From positions 293,322 to 357,321 of the forward strand of contig JAAOMT010000699.1 in NCBI GenBank assembly GCA_016748015.1: a DNA stretch of 64,000 nt, read 5' to 3'. The stretch comes from Geosiphon pyriformis (lineage: Eukaryota > Glomeromycota > Glomeromycetes > Archaeosporales > Geosiphonaceae). Position 1 is the stretch's first letter, and the number at the start of each line of letters is the position of its first letter. Both the position numbers and the translations under genes were made by a program. Positions 9,687-21,639 of the stretch are shown here, one piece after another. Below the pieces are notes generated by a model. It did no database searches and was not told the origin of the DNA. It saw nothing but the letters and a program-made list of their open reading frames with translations.

Positions 9687-11243
9687 CTAGGGCAAAGATT
9701 TGAAGTTTTTCAAGAAATTCAAAGTATTTCTGCAGTTTCCATTTGTAAAATCATACCTCGCTGATCCATTGTCACGAGGAAACACTTCCTCCCCATATTT
9801 CTGGAGAATCCTGATGTAAACAGCACTGAGATCTTTTTCAAAGGATAACTTTAAAGTGTTTGTCAAATTGGGAGAACATCTTAAAAGGAATTTCTCCAAG
9901 GCAGCGGGCTTGAATTTAAACCTTGTGGCGCTTATATTCAAACATCTTAAATTGGATGGTAAATTGTATCCCCAGTCAGGTAGCTTCTTTGAAACATCAA
10001 TTGGTTGAGTCACTTGAAGAACAGAGAGTTGAAGGTACTGTAGCAAAGAACATTTTTGCAAAATTATGGGAATAAAATGTAGCATATCATCAATATTCTC
10101 CAGAATAAGTAGAGTTAGATTGGGACAATTTTTCGCAATGGTTTCAGCGATATATTCCGAAGTCTCGTATTTACAACTTCGCCGCCATGATAGTGTTAGT
10201 TCTTCTAGACAACCTTCTGTGCTCTCAATCATTTTAGCAAACATTCGATGATCCATAGAATTCAATTTCAATACTAAAGATTTTAAAGAGGGAAATTTTG
10301 CATCGGCCCATCCAAATGCACTCCCTGTTCCAAAAGTGCTTGGATGGTTATCACAAATGGTCAGCCGCTCCAAACATTTGTTTCCAGAAAAAAGTTGAGA
10401 AGGCAGACAGACTATAAATAACAAGGTCACTTCTTTCAAACCCCACATCTGGCTCATGATGACATCTAATGTTGCTCGTGGCAAAGGCTGATTTCGCCCA
10501 CCTATATTAATGCTTTGAAGCGATCGTTGAAAGAGGATTAAGGTCAACAACCCCTCGGATTCTAGCCAGGATGAAAGGATAGTTAGACATTTGAGATTTG
10601 TGCAGCATTCTGAGGCCTTCAACAATACTTGATTTTCTGGTATGCTTCCAGCAATGGTTAACTCGGTTAAATTTGAGAGAAAACGTGATGCATTGGGCGT
10701 CTGAAACAAAGCTAGCTGAATTTCTCGGGCTGAAATGTTCAAGATCAATTTCTGCAGACCTAGTTGGCTCTCTTTAATGAAAAATCGGTAAAAGCATTGA
10801 AAAAATATGCAGCACAATCGAGAACCACCTAGTTGGTTTTTTCGATCTAACCGCTCGGTATATCCAGCAATCGGGATCCAACGTCGAATAGCTTCTAACA
10901 AGCGTGCCGAATTTATTTCCTTCAAGAATGAGCCATATGCAAAAAAAACTGAAATAACTTTAGGGGAGACATTAACTGACTGTTTCATCCCTTTATCATT
11001 TGTTGGAGCTAAAACTAAATTTTGCTGTTCCAGGAAATTTATTTCTTCTTCCCCGAAACAGTTAAAATAGGTATTAAGTAATGCCCAAGGTTTATGGAGA
11101 GAATCATTGAACGGCGAAGCCCACATGTAAGGAATTGCTGCGGTACACCACAAGCGATTGACTAATGTGCAAGAAAACAGATTTTTAAATGAGAGATTTT
11201 GAAAGATTTCTTGCAGAATCTCGGTTGGTAAACGGTCAGACAT
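9687..11243 (-). CDS. F-box protein with LRR-like C-terminal region
   Basis: An intact intronless frame of 518 residues, starting ATG at 11243. Residues about 4-41 form an F-box: LPTEILQEIFQNL, then SCTLVNRLW and an IPYMW ending, the usual fungal F-box pattern. The rest contains repeated Leu-rich segments (LTELTIAGS, LKCLTILSSW, LEELTLSW, LTLLILENID, LQYLQLSVL, LRCLNISATRF), typical of the substrate-binding half of F-box/LRR proteins. By family knowledge the F-box binds Skp1 in an SCF ubiquitin ligase; the substrate is unknown. GC is clearly higher than the flanks. This family is massively expanded in Glomeromycotina, where single-exon members are common. No truncation or missing motif is seen. 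Confidence 0.88.
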   Translation of the reverse strand: MSDRLPTEILQEIFQNLSFKNLFSCTLVNRLWCTAAIPYMWASPFNDSLHKPWALLNTYFNCFGEEEINFLEQQNLVLAPTNDKGMKQSVNVSPKVISVFFAYGSFLKEINSARLLEAIRRWIPIAGYTERLDRKNQLGGSRLCCIFFQCFYRFFIKESQLGLQKLILNISAREIQLALFQTPNASRFLSNLTELTIAGSIPENQVLLKASECCTNLKCLTILSSWLESEGLLTLILFQRSLQSINIGGRNQPLPRATLDVIMSQMWGLKEVTLLFIVCLPSQLFSGNKCLERLTICDNHPSTFGTGSAFGWADAKFPSLKSLVLKLNSMDHRMFAKMIESTEGCLEELTLSWRRSCKYETSEYIAETIAKNCPNLTLLILENIDDMLHFIPIILQKCSLLQYLQLSVLQVTQPIDVSKKLPDWGYNLPSNLRCLNISATRFKFKPAALEKFLLRCSPNLTNTLKLSFEKDLSAVYIRILQKYGEEVFPRDNGSARYDFTNGNCRNTLNFLKNFKSLP

Positions 11244-12791
11244 ATGAAGTATTTTTTGTGTTTAAAAATAAAATTCAAGTGGTGAAGTAATTTATTGTAA
11301 CAGAAACAGTCTATGACGCAAAGTGCTGATGCCCCTTCCAAAATAGGCACTCTAATCAATAATGATCTGTATCTCCATCAATTGCCTTTATCAAAGCCAT
11401 TCGATTGGTCGGTAGTATTGAGCAAAAATGCAGGGTTATCACTTTAGCATTATCAGCCACCAAAAAGTCTAGATTTAAACAGCTACTTTAGGCATGTACA
11501 AAATTAAAATTTACAATTGAATAATGATACATATTGGGAATTTGGGGCAAAGTTTTTAGGGAAGCAAGCGCCTGAAGTAATAACAGCAATTTCTTAAAAA
11601 TATTTTACTGGTTCTTGGATAAATTTTTTATAAATCACAGTTATTTCATTTTACTTTGCGAAAATGTTTCAACGAAACGTTTTGATGTCAACCATGACGC
11701 TAAGGCAAATTTTATTATTTTAATTGAACGAAATTTCCGAATAAAAGTAATATTAAAATTTTAATAAGAATTAAAAAATTTTATGCTTTTGTATATTATG
11801 TCGGCTTTCTTACAGTTTGATTACTAAATTTTATATATAATATTAATAAAAAATATAATTGTTTAAAAAAATCTTTAAATGTTATAAAACATTATAATCA
11901 ATATTTTTTAAGTTATTAAATTAGTTTTTATTTTGATAATTATATAACTGTATTTTAAAAAGAAGATTTGGTAAATGAGTGTAAAAAATTTTAATATTTT
12001 TTGTTAAAATTGTAATAAAAAATTTGGCATATTTGGCATTTTTTGCACTTTATTTTAATTAAACATAAAAATTCTAATTGTACTCTTTGAAATATTTAAA
12101 ATTATTTCATTATGTTGTATAATGTTAATTTTCAATGTTATTTATTTATTTTGAATATAAGATTAATTTTAAAGTTTTTATACAAGATTAAAAATAAAAT
12201 GACTACTATAATTTTTTTAAAATTATTGTTTATTTGGTAAACATTTTATTTTACAAGTCTAAGTTTCTTCTTAAGTTAATTTCAACAAAAAATATTGTCA
12301 TTTTTTATTTTAAAAAAATTGAGAAAAGAAATTGTTCAATGTGCAAGTGATACTTTTTATAACTTGATCAACTATTAAAGGTGATTTATATAAAAAATAA
12401 AAACTTATAAATTTATTAAATTGAATATTCAAATGTAGCAATAGTAATAATCAAGATAAAATGATAGGAGCAATTTAAGGTAAATAATAAATAATCAAAA
12501 GAAATAAGTTTTAAAAGTACAATCTTAAAATTACAAACAATGAATAGACTGTTAAAAAAAGGATACAAACAAGCCAAATTGAATATAATATTTAAAAGTG
12601 ATTCTTCAAACTTTGTTTGGTACCATGGGATGTGACTTTATTATTTCTATACTTTTTTTTAAAAGAGTTAAAAATCAGGTTAATGATCTGAAAGATTTCA
12701 CCAGAGACGTTGGATGAATCAAGAAATGTAGATCTAACGGGAAGAATAAAAATTTCAATAGAGAAATCAATTTATTGTCATACTTTCTTAG
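11244..12791. other. F-box upstream region passing into A/T desert
   Basis: The first about 300 bp (11,244-11,560) have moderate GC and probably hold the F-box promoter. Beyond that the sequence is extreme A/T with no supportable feature. Confidence 0.45.
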
Positions 12792-12927
12792 TCTATTAAA
12801 TCTTTTTCTACTTTCACAATGATACTAGTACTGACAGGGTTAAAATTAGCTCTTTTATTTCTATTAAATCTTTTTCTACTTTCGCAATGATACTAATACT
12901 GGCAGGGTTAAAATTGACTCTTTTAGA
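12792..12927. repeat. 68-bp tandem duplication (2 diverged copies)
   Basis: Two adjacent units (12792-12859 and 12860-12927) begin TCTATTAAATCTTTTTCTAC and share most positions, differing by scattered substitutions. On the minus strand both copies read as similar peptides (around FNPASISIIAKVEKDLIE and FNPVSTSIIVKVEKDLID), so the duplicated unit may derive from a coding repeat. Confidence 0.7.
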
Positions 12928-13177
12928 TTTATATGAATTTCCCTCCCATTCATTAATTACATAAGCTATCCCGTTTGCACTTCCACAAAAACCCAATGCT
13001 ATTTTTTTTGAAGATATAAAATAATTTAAGACTTTGTACTTTCAAATTAAAAAAACTTATGACTTGATAAGATGAAAACAGACCTATCACATTGATCAAA
13101 TAAACCCAGACTTCGTGGTACTATCGATCGGCAATTCAAATTAGTACTTAGAATACTTTAAATCCTTTAGAAAATAA

Positions 13178-13408
13178 TTGTACTTAAATGGGAACTTACC
13201 CCTACCATCAATAATAATAAATGCAGTAAATAGGGTAGCTAAAATTAAGGAATATGAATCTATGTTAATCACGATGATGAGAAAATCAAAATTTTGTCGG
13301 CTAACATGCATGCAAAATCTTAGCCAAAGCAAAGAAAAAACAGTGAAACATGACGAGAAATTTTTCGCGTGGCATGATATTCCATTTTTGCCTCATGAAA
13401 TAGTATGA
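13178..13408 (+). other. Relic-like coding fragment
   Basis: An open frame of about 76 codons without a convincing start context, with mixed composition (a part reads HDEKFFAWHDIPFLPHE). It is longer than expected for DNA this A/T-rich. Together with the next fragment it suggests remains of a decayed gene. The family is not recognised. Confidence 0.18.
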
Positions 13409-13646
13409 TCCGAGCCAGTTTTTAAAATATTCCGAGATGAAGAAATAGATTTGAAAATTCGATAATAGGCAACTGTTATTGATATAAAAACTAGGCTATT
13501 GATTGTAATGTGTAGAAAAATTAAGCTTTTGTACCCATTTATTGAACCACACCTAAGAATTTTATCGGTTTTAGATTGAGATGCATGACTTTAATAAAAT
13601 TATTCAAAATTGGAAGTCACTTAACACCATCTTTGTTCTCCTATAG

Positions 13647-13810
13647 CTCCTTCAAAAAGTGGGGGACCAACGAATAAAATTTTAAGCAAATTATCAACAA
13701 AACGAGTTTGTAGTCTTATCTTCCCAGATCAGGGTTCCATTTCCGGCATACTAGGTATTCCACAAGAAAAATTTAAAATTGAAGCATGTTTACAAATTAA
13801 AAAAGTTTGA
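13647..13810 (+). other. Orphan exon-like fragment
   Basis: A pyrimidine-rich acceptor (TTCTCCTATAG ending at 13646) is followed by an open frame of 53 codons closed by TGA at 13808-13810. The product has ordinary protein composition (KSGGPTNKILSKLSTKRV, then FPDQGSISGILG) and is less A/T-biased than its flanks. I could not link it to an upstream exon with matching phase. It may be a terminal exon of a decayed gene. Confidence 0.25.
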
Positions 13811-16800
13811 TTGATATAGCTGACCTTTGAAATAAGTCAAAAAATTTAGAGCGATGAAAAAAAGGAATCAAGCAAACTATAGCATAACCCTGAAATTCTA
13901 AAAAAAAAAATTAGATATTGTTTCTCTGACCACGGAGTAGCATAAAAATTATGCCATGACTCTAATATTTAAAAGATATAAAATGATTGTTCATGAGATT
14001 TTTGAGGATAAAAGTGAAGAATGTATTAAGACTTACTAAATTCAAAAAAGTTATAATATAATTGATTCCATCTAAAATGATAGAGATTCAATCAAAATTT
14101 TGAAATTAAATATATAAATATTTCTTTTTGATCTACCTATTACAGCTTTATAAAATGTCAAACGTAATGACATGGGTAAAGAAATGATTTCCAATTTGCA
14201 TAAGTTCAATAAAGAACATATATGACCGAAATTAGAACTATGTGTAGGGTGATCAGACATGGAAACATCATAATATATAGTAATCTGTTTCTTTAACCCC
14301 ATAAAAAAGATCCAGAGTGAGGCCAGTAAATATTTGAGGGAGCATAAGAATTGGAAGAATTTTTACATATAAAAGTTTTAGGAATGGCATTAGCATTAAG
14401 TGAGAAAATTGACAAAATAAAAATGCTTTGAATTATTGGTTCCAACACGGATAAAGTTTGGGGATAAATTCATTTTTGAAGTGAATGAATGAATGAATTA
14501 GACCTTTGTTTTGAGTTGTAATTTTCATTTTAAGCATAAGATAGCAATACTTAGTTTAAAAAAAAAAACGAGAATTATAAACAATTTTACTTTAATCAAT
14601 TTTTTTTTTACTCGCCAGTTATAAATATTATATTCAATTTATTTAAAAAATTCTAAAATAAAATAAAAAATATAATTTAAAAAATTAATTAATTTTATTC
14701 ATTTATTAAAAAGCAATCTTTAAAAATTAAAATCAAAAATTATAAAACAATTAATAATTGTTTTATATATATATATATTTTTTGCAATTTTGACAAAAAA
14801 TTCTTTATGTATGAATTAATTAGAGTTAATTCATAAGTTAAATAATTAAGTTAATAATTAAAAAATTAATGATCGAATTTGAATAAATTATTCATTTTTT
14901 TTTTTTAAAGATAATTATTTATTTTAAATAAAAAATTAATTGAATTTATTTAAATTATTTGATAAATGATAAAAAAAAAATTAATGATTAAATTTAATTA
15001 ATTATTTATTTATTTTGAGTTTTTTGTTACAATTTTAATCAAATGAAAAATAAATGAAAATTTCCAAATTGCAATAATAAAAATTCAAAATTGAATATAA
15101 ACATTAATGATGTTGGAAAACTTTGATTGATAAAATTTTTTTTTTTTTTTCAAGAAAAATCTAATTTTTGGTGAAACTTTAAATTTTTTTAATATTTTGA
15201 TATTTCCAATCATTTATATTTTACTATTAAATAAATAAAATGTAAAGAAAATTTTTTTTCCTCAAATTACGTAAATATAACAAAAGAATTTGTCGTACCA
15301 AGAGAGGCATTTAATTTATTACATTATAGTAGATATCAGTAAAACAAGTTTACAATATCAAAAATAAATGCGTTTTAAAGTTGATATATTTCAAAAAACT
15401 GGACAAAATCCTGCTTTGATTTAAAATATTGAACTATTTTAAGCTCCTGTTTCATTTTTGTGCAATTTAAGGGAGATTTTGTATTTGTTCTTCTGAAAAG
15501 TATCGTGATTGTGCTCTTTACGAATCAAAGCTAAAAAGTGATTTTTAAAAGTAAAAGCTATCACATTTTTTTTTTCTTTATATGATACAAAATTATACAT
15601 TGTTCAGCTAAAAAAGGTATAGGTCATTGTCACATCGGGTTAAAAAGTTTCTCGATCGTTTTCATTTCCTACTTGCATAATCGGAAGTGATTGTACAATA
15701 AAAACGACGCCAGAATCAGGAGGTTTTCGACGCGTTCAAATTCACCTTTTTTTTCACAATCTATGAATATCTACCAAGTTTGTAATGCCGCAATTTATTA
15801 ATTAATTTTTATAGACCTTTTAAATATGATAACTTTTTATTCTTTAGGAAAAGATTTTCTAATAATTTGAATTTTAATTAGAGACGCGTCGAGATGAACA
15901 AGATTGCAATTCGGGAGAGCATATATTATTTTTAGTATTTTCTCTTGTAAAAAAAAATTTCAAGTTTTCGAGATTAAACCTGTTTATCGGTAATACCTTT
16001 CACTGAACAATAAGTTATCTTCTTATCCTAATGAAGTTTAGGTGAAGGCGTATCATTAAACGTAGTAAGACTTTTAGCCTAGTTTATCTTTAACATGACT
16101 CATTCCAGACAAGAATTCCCATAAACTTATTTTTAAAGTTTAATGAAGTCTTTGATCAATACCTTTTTAAGAAATGAAGAATGAAATTATTGGCTGTTTT
16201 GACTCAAAATTTGATACTACATACTCTATGAGTGTGTTGTGAATGTTACATATTTTAAAAGAAACTTGTTTTTTAAACCAGTTGTTGAATAATAATTATT
16301 CTAATAATTGATGGAAAAAAAATACGAAATAAGGTAGTACACGTTACCAAAGATTTGGGATTTAGGTTTAGACATTCTTTATGGACTTTTTCCAAACGGT
16401 TTATACAAAGGTTTGGTACTATGTATGGGAAAACTCCTTGTTTGAGAGAGAGACTTTTTTATCTTACCAATCATTAAATAATAATAATTTCTCAAAAGGA
16501 TAAGTTGATCAAGCCAAAATGAATCACAATATTAAAAAAAAATTTTTTTTTTGGAAGTAGATTTCATTTTTTGAAATACTTTTCATAAAGATTCGAAAAG
16601 ATTCATGTGTTTCTTTGAAGTGATTTCGGGAAGTCAATATATGATCCAGAAAAAGGTTGTACAAATTTGTTGTGGACAACAACGAGAAACTAAATCAAAA
16701 TATAGTTTTTTTTTCCTATGTTTAATCCACACATGTCTAGTTTTTACCTTTTCGAACACAAAATGACAAAATTCAGAATGTAGTCTTTAGTAAATAATTG

Positions 16801-17684
16801 TTTGAACCTTTGAAACTAGAGGAAGTGACCGAATTATTCTTTTAAGAATATTATCAAAGGTGATTGTGATTAGTTGTGATTAATCATCTATCATCTGATC
16901 CATTAATATAATGGAATAATCAATAATTATGTTTTATATTTTAAATAAAATGAATTCTCATATAACATTATAAGAGTATTTAAATTAAAAGAGTTTATTA
17001 TAGAGTAAGACCGATTTTTCTTTAGTTTAGGTTGATTTAATCTTAGAGTATTGTGTATAACTTCATCCCATTTTTGTTATGGATCTGTTTTTCATAATAC
17101 GTGGGTATAACCTGATTTTATGTTTGAGGTCTTGGGCACAGTTAAAAGTCTAATTTGATAAAGTAACTATGAATATAAAGAAACGTGAATGAATTTAGGG
17201 TTTCAAAGGAAAATGTGCATAAACATTAGTTCAAATTTAAAAAAATTTTCCTCGTCATTAAAAAGTTTGAAAAAACTATTTTTAGAAAATAAGTCAAAAC
17301 TTTTAGTTGGGCAATCAAATATATATTAAATAATAATTATTATTATTATTTAAAATAAATGACGAAAAAAAAGGATAAATATTTTTCTTAAATTCAAAAA
17401 AAATATGGGGAATTTTAAATTATTATTATGTAATTTTGAATCTTTAGCATAAAAATAGAAATTAATTAAATGTTCAATATATTTTAGAATCCAATCAAAC
17501 TTTTTACCAATCTCTAAATTAAAATATTTTGATTAGAATTTTAAATTCTTTAATAATTTTCTATTTGGGTATAGTACTTTTAAATTTTTTCATTTGGACA
17601 AGACAAATCTTTTTTCATAAAAATTTCATCAACCTACGAGAACTGCAATTTTCATTATTTATTATATGATTTATTTTATTAGAG

Positions 17685-17685
<1 letters not shown>
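13811..17685. other. A/T-rich desert
   Basis: Homopolymer runs and short AT repeats. A somewhat less biased patch at about 15,600-15,760 contains no sustained frame. No RNA gene or splice-supported gene is seen. Confidence 0.45.

Positions 17686-17755
<70 letters not shown>
17686..17755. repeat. (AAT)n/(ATT)n self-complementary microsatellite
   Basis: About 12 AAT units run directly into about 11 ATT units, giving a 70-bp perfect palindrome-like tract able to fold on itself. Confidence 0.9.
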
Positions 17756-17757
<2 letters not shown>

Positions 17758-19615
17758 ATTACACTGCCGTTGTTTACAACTTGAATTATAAACAAAAAAC
17801 GGGATTGGTCATCAAATAAGGTTCCAAAGTTTAACGAATAATTTTCACTGGTTTTTCGTGTTGGTCGAACGTTTCATTTAAGATCTGCATAAAAGAAATA
17901 CCTATATGAAGTGAGAAACCCTCAATAATGATTTTAATTAAACGTCATATAACTTTGTTAATAATATTAGATAATTTTAAATTTTTCAGAGTTTTTTGTT
18001 TACCATTAGATGGAATTTTTTTTTTAAAAAAAAGATCAGGAATAGATATTAAATTCAGAGTATTTTATTACTTTTCGGTTTAAATTTCACGACATAAATT
18101 TCAAAACTTTTTTTTTTTTTTTTTAATATAATGTTAAAGAAACTTCTAATTACAGTGTTCAAGAGTGAAGTTTACAATAAATATAAAATAGTTTCTTAAA
18201 TGGTCATTTTTTGACTTTTGTACTCGTCAATTTACTTTTAATCGGACCATTTATGCAATAAAATCAAAGAGACCCAAAGAAGTTGACCTACCAAATCAAT
18301 GGTTCCAATTAAATCAACAGAAATTCATAAAATTTTTGATACCAAACAATTGGACACGTTTTTTATTGGACCATTCTGACCATCAGTTTGTCATAGCTTC
18401 TAATTCGTACACAAGTTTAAATTCCCACATTCAATATGATTGCATTCAACCTTGTTCTTGTGTAAAAAATAAACCTGAAATTTGATTTTTCAACTTTATT
18501 CAAATGGTGGTAATACGTTAGAATATATTATTTGCATATTTTTCAACAAAAAAAAAAAGAAAAAAAAAAGAAACAAACCGAAAAATAGGGTTTTTTCTAT
18601 TTTTATGATAAATTTTCTTTGGTCAAAGAAATTTTATTACACATGTGTCAGATATTCGAATTTTTTTCGGTAAATATAATATTATTAAAAGATTTTTTTA
18701 TTGTATTAGTTTTCAAATCTTGTTCACAATTACCAAAGACAAAGACTAGAAAGTTTTTTTTTTTTTTTAAAAAAAAAATGGTTGCAAACAAATTATTATT
18801 TTTTAAATTCAAGTTAAAAGATTCTAATATCTAAATTATTCATATTCCAAATTATCAAAAAAAATCTTTGATAAAATATATAATATAATTTTTTGCTCAA
18901 AAATTAAACTTTTATTTTATTTTTATTTTTTGAATTTTAAAATTAAAGTTTATCGTACTAAAATTCAATAAATCAATGCGAGATATTTAAATCTTTTAAA
19001 AATAAATTGGATTTTTATTTGTCACAAATATTTATTATTCATTCCAATCGATCGAAACTTAAATCAGTGATAAATTATTATTTTTTTTTAAAATTCAACT
19101 CATAAATACCAAATAAATAATTTTTTTTAAAAAAAACATACCCTTAAAGTTTTTTTTTTAGAAAACTATAAAATAAACAAACTACAAATAAACAAACCAA
19201 TTAAAATTCATTTTAAATTTAGAAATTGTGAAAAAAAAAACAAACTTATTTAGGCAATTTTTTAAAATTATTTTAAACCAATTAAAATTCTTACCTTGAA
19301 AAAAAAAAATTATGCAAAGGAAATTACTCTTTTAAATCAGTTAAATAATGAACAATTTATTTTTAATTAGCTTTGCATGATAAACATTACTTTTTTTAGA
19401 TTTTCAAATTTCCACGAGACTAAAAAACATTATTTTCTTCATTTAATGCAATAACCCCATTGCTATATATCGTGTAACAGATTTTCACGGTAAATTTAAA
19501 GAAAAAGGAAAGTATTGAACTTTAAAGAACTTTAAAAAAATTTTCCTTTAATTATCATTTTAATTATTAAAAATATGAAAATTTATAAAACTTGTATATT
19601 ATTATAAATTTTTTC

Positions 19616-19616
<1 letters not shown>
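17756..19616. other. A/T-rich desert
   Basis: Poly-A/T tracts (e.g. 18108-18124, 18549-18569, 18755-18778). Nothing that looks like a gene. Confidence 0.45.
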
Positions 19617-19685
<69 letters not shown>

Positions 19686-19686
19686 T
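19617..19686. repeat. (AAT)n microsatellite
   Basis: About 70 bp of AAT/TAA units with one phase slip (AATAAATAAT) in the middle. Confidence 0.9.
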
Positions 19687-19816
19687 GAAATTGATTCTAT
19701 ATATAAAAAAATTGTATTTAATAACAATAATTAATTCAATTGCAAAGAATTTCTTTATCATTTTTAAATGTAAATTAGGTTATATTTCAAAGATTTGGTT
19801 TTTATGAGGGCTTCAC

Positions 19817-19847
<31 letters not shown>

Positions 19848-19850
19848 TAT
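19817..19850. repeat. (CTTT)n microsatellite
   Basis: About eight CTTT units. Confidence 0.9.
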
Positions 19851-20183
19851 TTAATCATATTAAAAAGGATAGACGGTAAATACAAAGATTTTTTGAAAGA
19901 ACTTTTGTACATAACAATGCATAAGAAACTACAGCATGCATGAAAATGTACCATTATTGTATAAAAATGTAATTTTGCCCAATGGTGCTTTTCATTCTTT
20001 CACCACAAAAATGATTTCAATTTAAATATCCTCCGTGGCATATAATGCGTTTAGCCCTGAATAAATTGTTTTAGCTATCACCATTACATTTTGATCATAA
20101 TCACCAAATAAAATTTTATCTACCCAGACTAATTTACCGCATGCGTCAATGATGATACAACAAAAAATATTAAAAGTATTGAA

Positions 20184-20197
20184 TGATAATGATAATA

Positions 20198-20237
<40 letters not shown>
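20184..20237. repeat. (GAT)n microsatellite
   Basis: About 15 GAT units following a degenerate AATGATAAT lead-in. A second GAT run of about nine units lies at 21600-21627. Confidence 0.9.
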
Positions 20238-21282
20238 CTAAAAAATGCAGAAATAAAAAGTAACCAAACAAAAATACACCCAACTGCCCTGCAGTACTTT
20301 TACGTCAATATAGAATTAGACAAATAAAAAGGGGGTGAAAATTTAATTTTGTGACTTTGGAAAATTTTTTATCAGAGAACAAAAAGAATCTAGAATTCGG
20401 GTTTGTTTACTTTTTTAAATACTAAAATTATTTTAATACACACACGAACCAATATTCAGAAAAAAATGGTTTGCATGTTTGTGCACACAACAAAATGCTT
20501 TGAATTGATTACTTTTGAGTCTATTCATAAATTTTTAATGTTTCTTTATGTTCACAACAAGAAACCAAAATGCATCCCCAGTTATTCATGGATTTTCCTT
20601 CATCTACTGTTTAATGTATTAATCTATTTATTTTTAATAAAAAGGAAAATTATTTTGTTAAAGTTAACTGCAGAGCCCCCACATTTGGTGACAAAGCGAA
20701 AATTATTGTATTAAGAAAACGCACTTACCATTCAAATGCACTGTTCTAAAAGGACAAAAAAATTTTTGTTTATTAAAGCAAAAAAATTTAAAAAAAAAAA
20801 ATTGATTTCTTTATTTATCCCAGTCACAAAAACTTTTTGTTTTCGTCACTTTCCTTTTTCTCTGCATTGTATTAACTACCCCTTCAATTTTATATTAACT
20901 ACGACATAATATAAAACGAAATAACTAATAAACCAAGGTACGAAGTTGATCTTACTCCAGATTTTATATTAAACATACCTTGAAATAGAATTGGGTGTGA
21001 AAATTAAATTAACTTTCCTTGCTTAAAAAAATTATAATTTGTTTTTTAGTAAAAGTTTTTATATATATATATTCACCCTCCTGGCTTCAATTCTTTTGCC
21101 ATCACGACATCCCGAATCATCTGTTCTTTAGTTCAATGGTTTTCCTCCTCCTTCATTATTCACATTGAATCTTTTTAGCTAATTTTAATCCAAATTCTAC
21201 ACGCCAATTTGGACTAGAAAGATTTTCAAAATCAAAAAACTCGACGTCATCAATCATTTTCACACTTTTACGGATCTTTTGC
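20238..21282. other. Noncoding stretch between microsatellites
   Basis: It holds a 103-codon open frame at 20403-20714 without an ATG at its start and with low-complexity hydrophobic composition, which I do not accept as a gene. Nothing else is supportable. Confidence 0.4.
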
Positions 21283-21432
21283 TATCACTCTCTCTCTTTC
21301 TATCACTCTCTCTCTTTCTATCACTCTCTCTCTTTCTATCACTCTCTCTCTTTCTATCACTCTCTCTTTCTCTCTTTCTTTCTTTCTTTCTTTCTCTCTC
21401 TTTCTCTCTCTCTCTCTCCCTCTTTCTCTCTT
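21283..21432. repeat. CT-rich block with 18-bp tandem units
   Basis: Five consecutive 18-bp units starting TATCACTC at 21283, 21301, 21319, 21337 and 21355, then continuous CT/CTTT tract to about 21432. It is a strictly polypyrimidine strand, so open frames across it on both strands are compositional artefacts. Confidence 0.9.
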
Positions 21433-21599
21433 TTATTAACAATCTACTAGATCAATTGAAAGCTTAATTTATAGATTATGTATATTTGTCATAATCTTAA
21501 CATTCATCATACAATTCCATGACTTTTAAAGCATGATTAATAGATAGCTTTCAAAGATTTAACAACATCAACTCTGAAATCTTGGCTTTAAATAGCTAA

Positions 21600-21627
21600 A
21601 TGATGATGATGATGATGATGATGATGG
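21600..21627. repeat. (GAT)n microsatellite
   Basis: About nine perfect GAT units. Confidence 0.9.
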
Positions 21628-21639
21628 TGATTCTTTTTC

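Noticed and set aside
10066-11070. Plus-strand frames inside the F-box gene
   Set aside because: They are antisense shadows of the 518-residue F-box frame, which has a clear F-box motif and LRR-like repeats.
19567-19761. Tyr/Leu-rich minus-strand frame
   Set aside because: Product of the AAT microsatellite; no other coding signal.
20403-20714. 103-codon plus-strand frame
   Set aside because: It begins without ATG, has Phe/Ile/Leu/Lys-dominated composition, no domain-like pattern and no splice or promoter support.
21260-21467. Open frames on both strands over the CT block (Leu/Ser- and Arg/Glu-rich)
   Set aside because: Polypyrimidine/polypurine DNA cannot form stop codons easily; this is composition, not coding.
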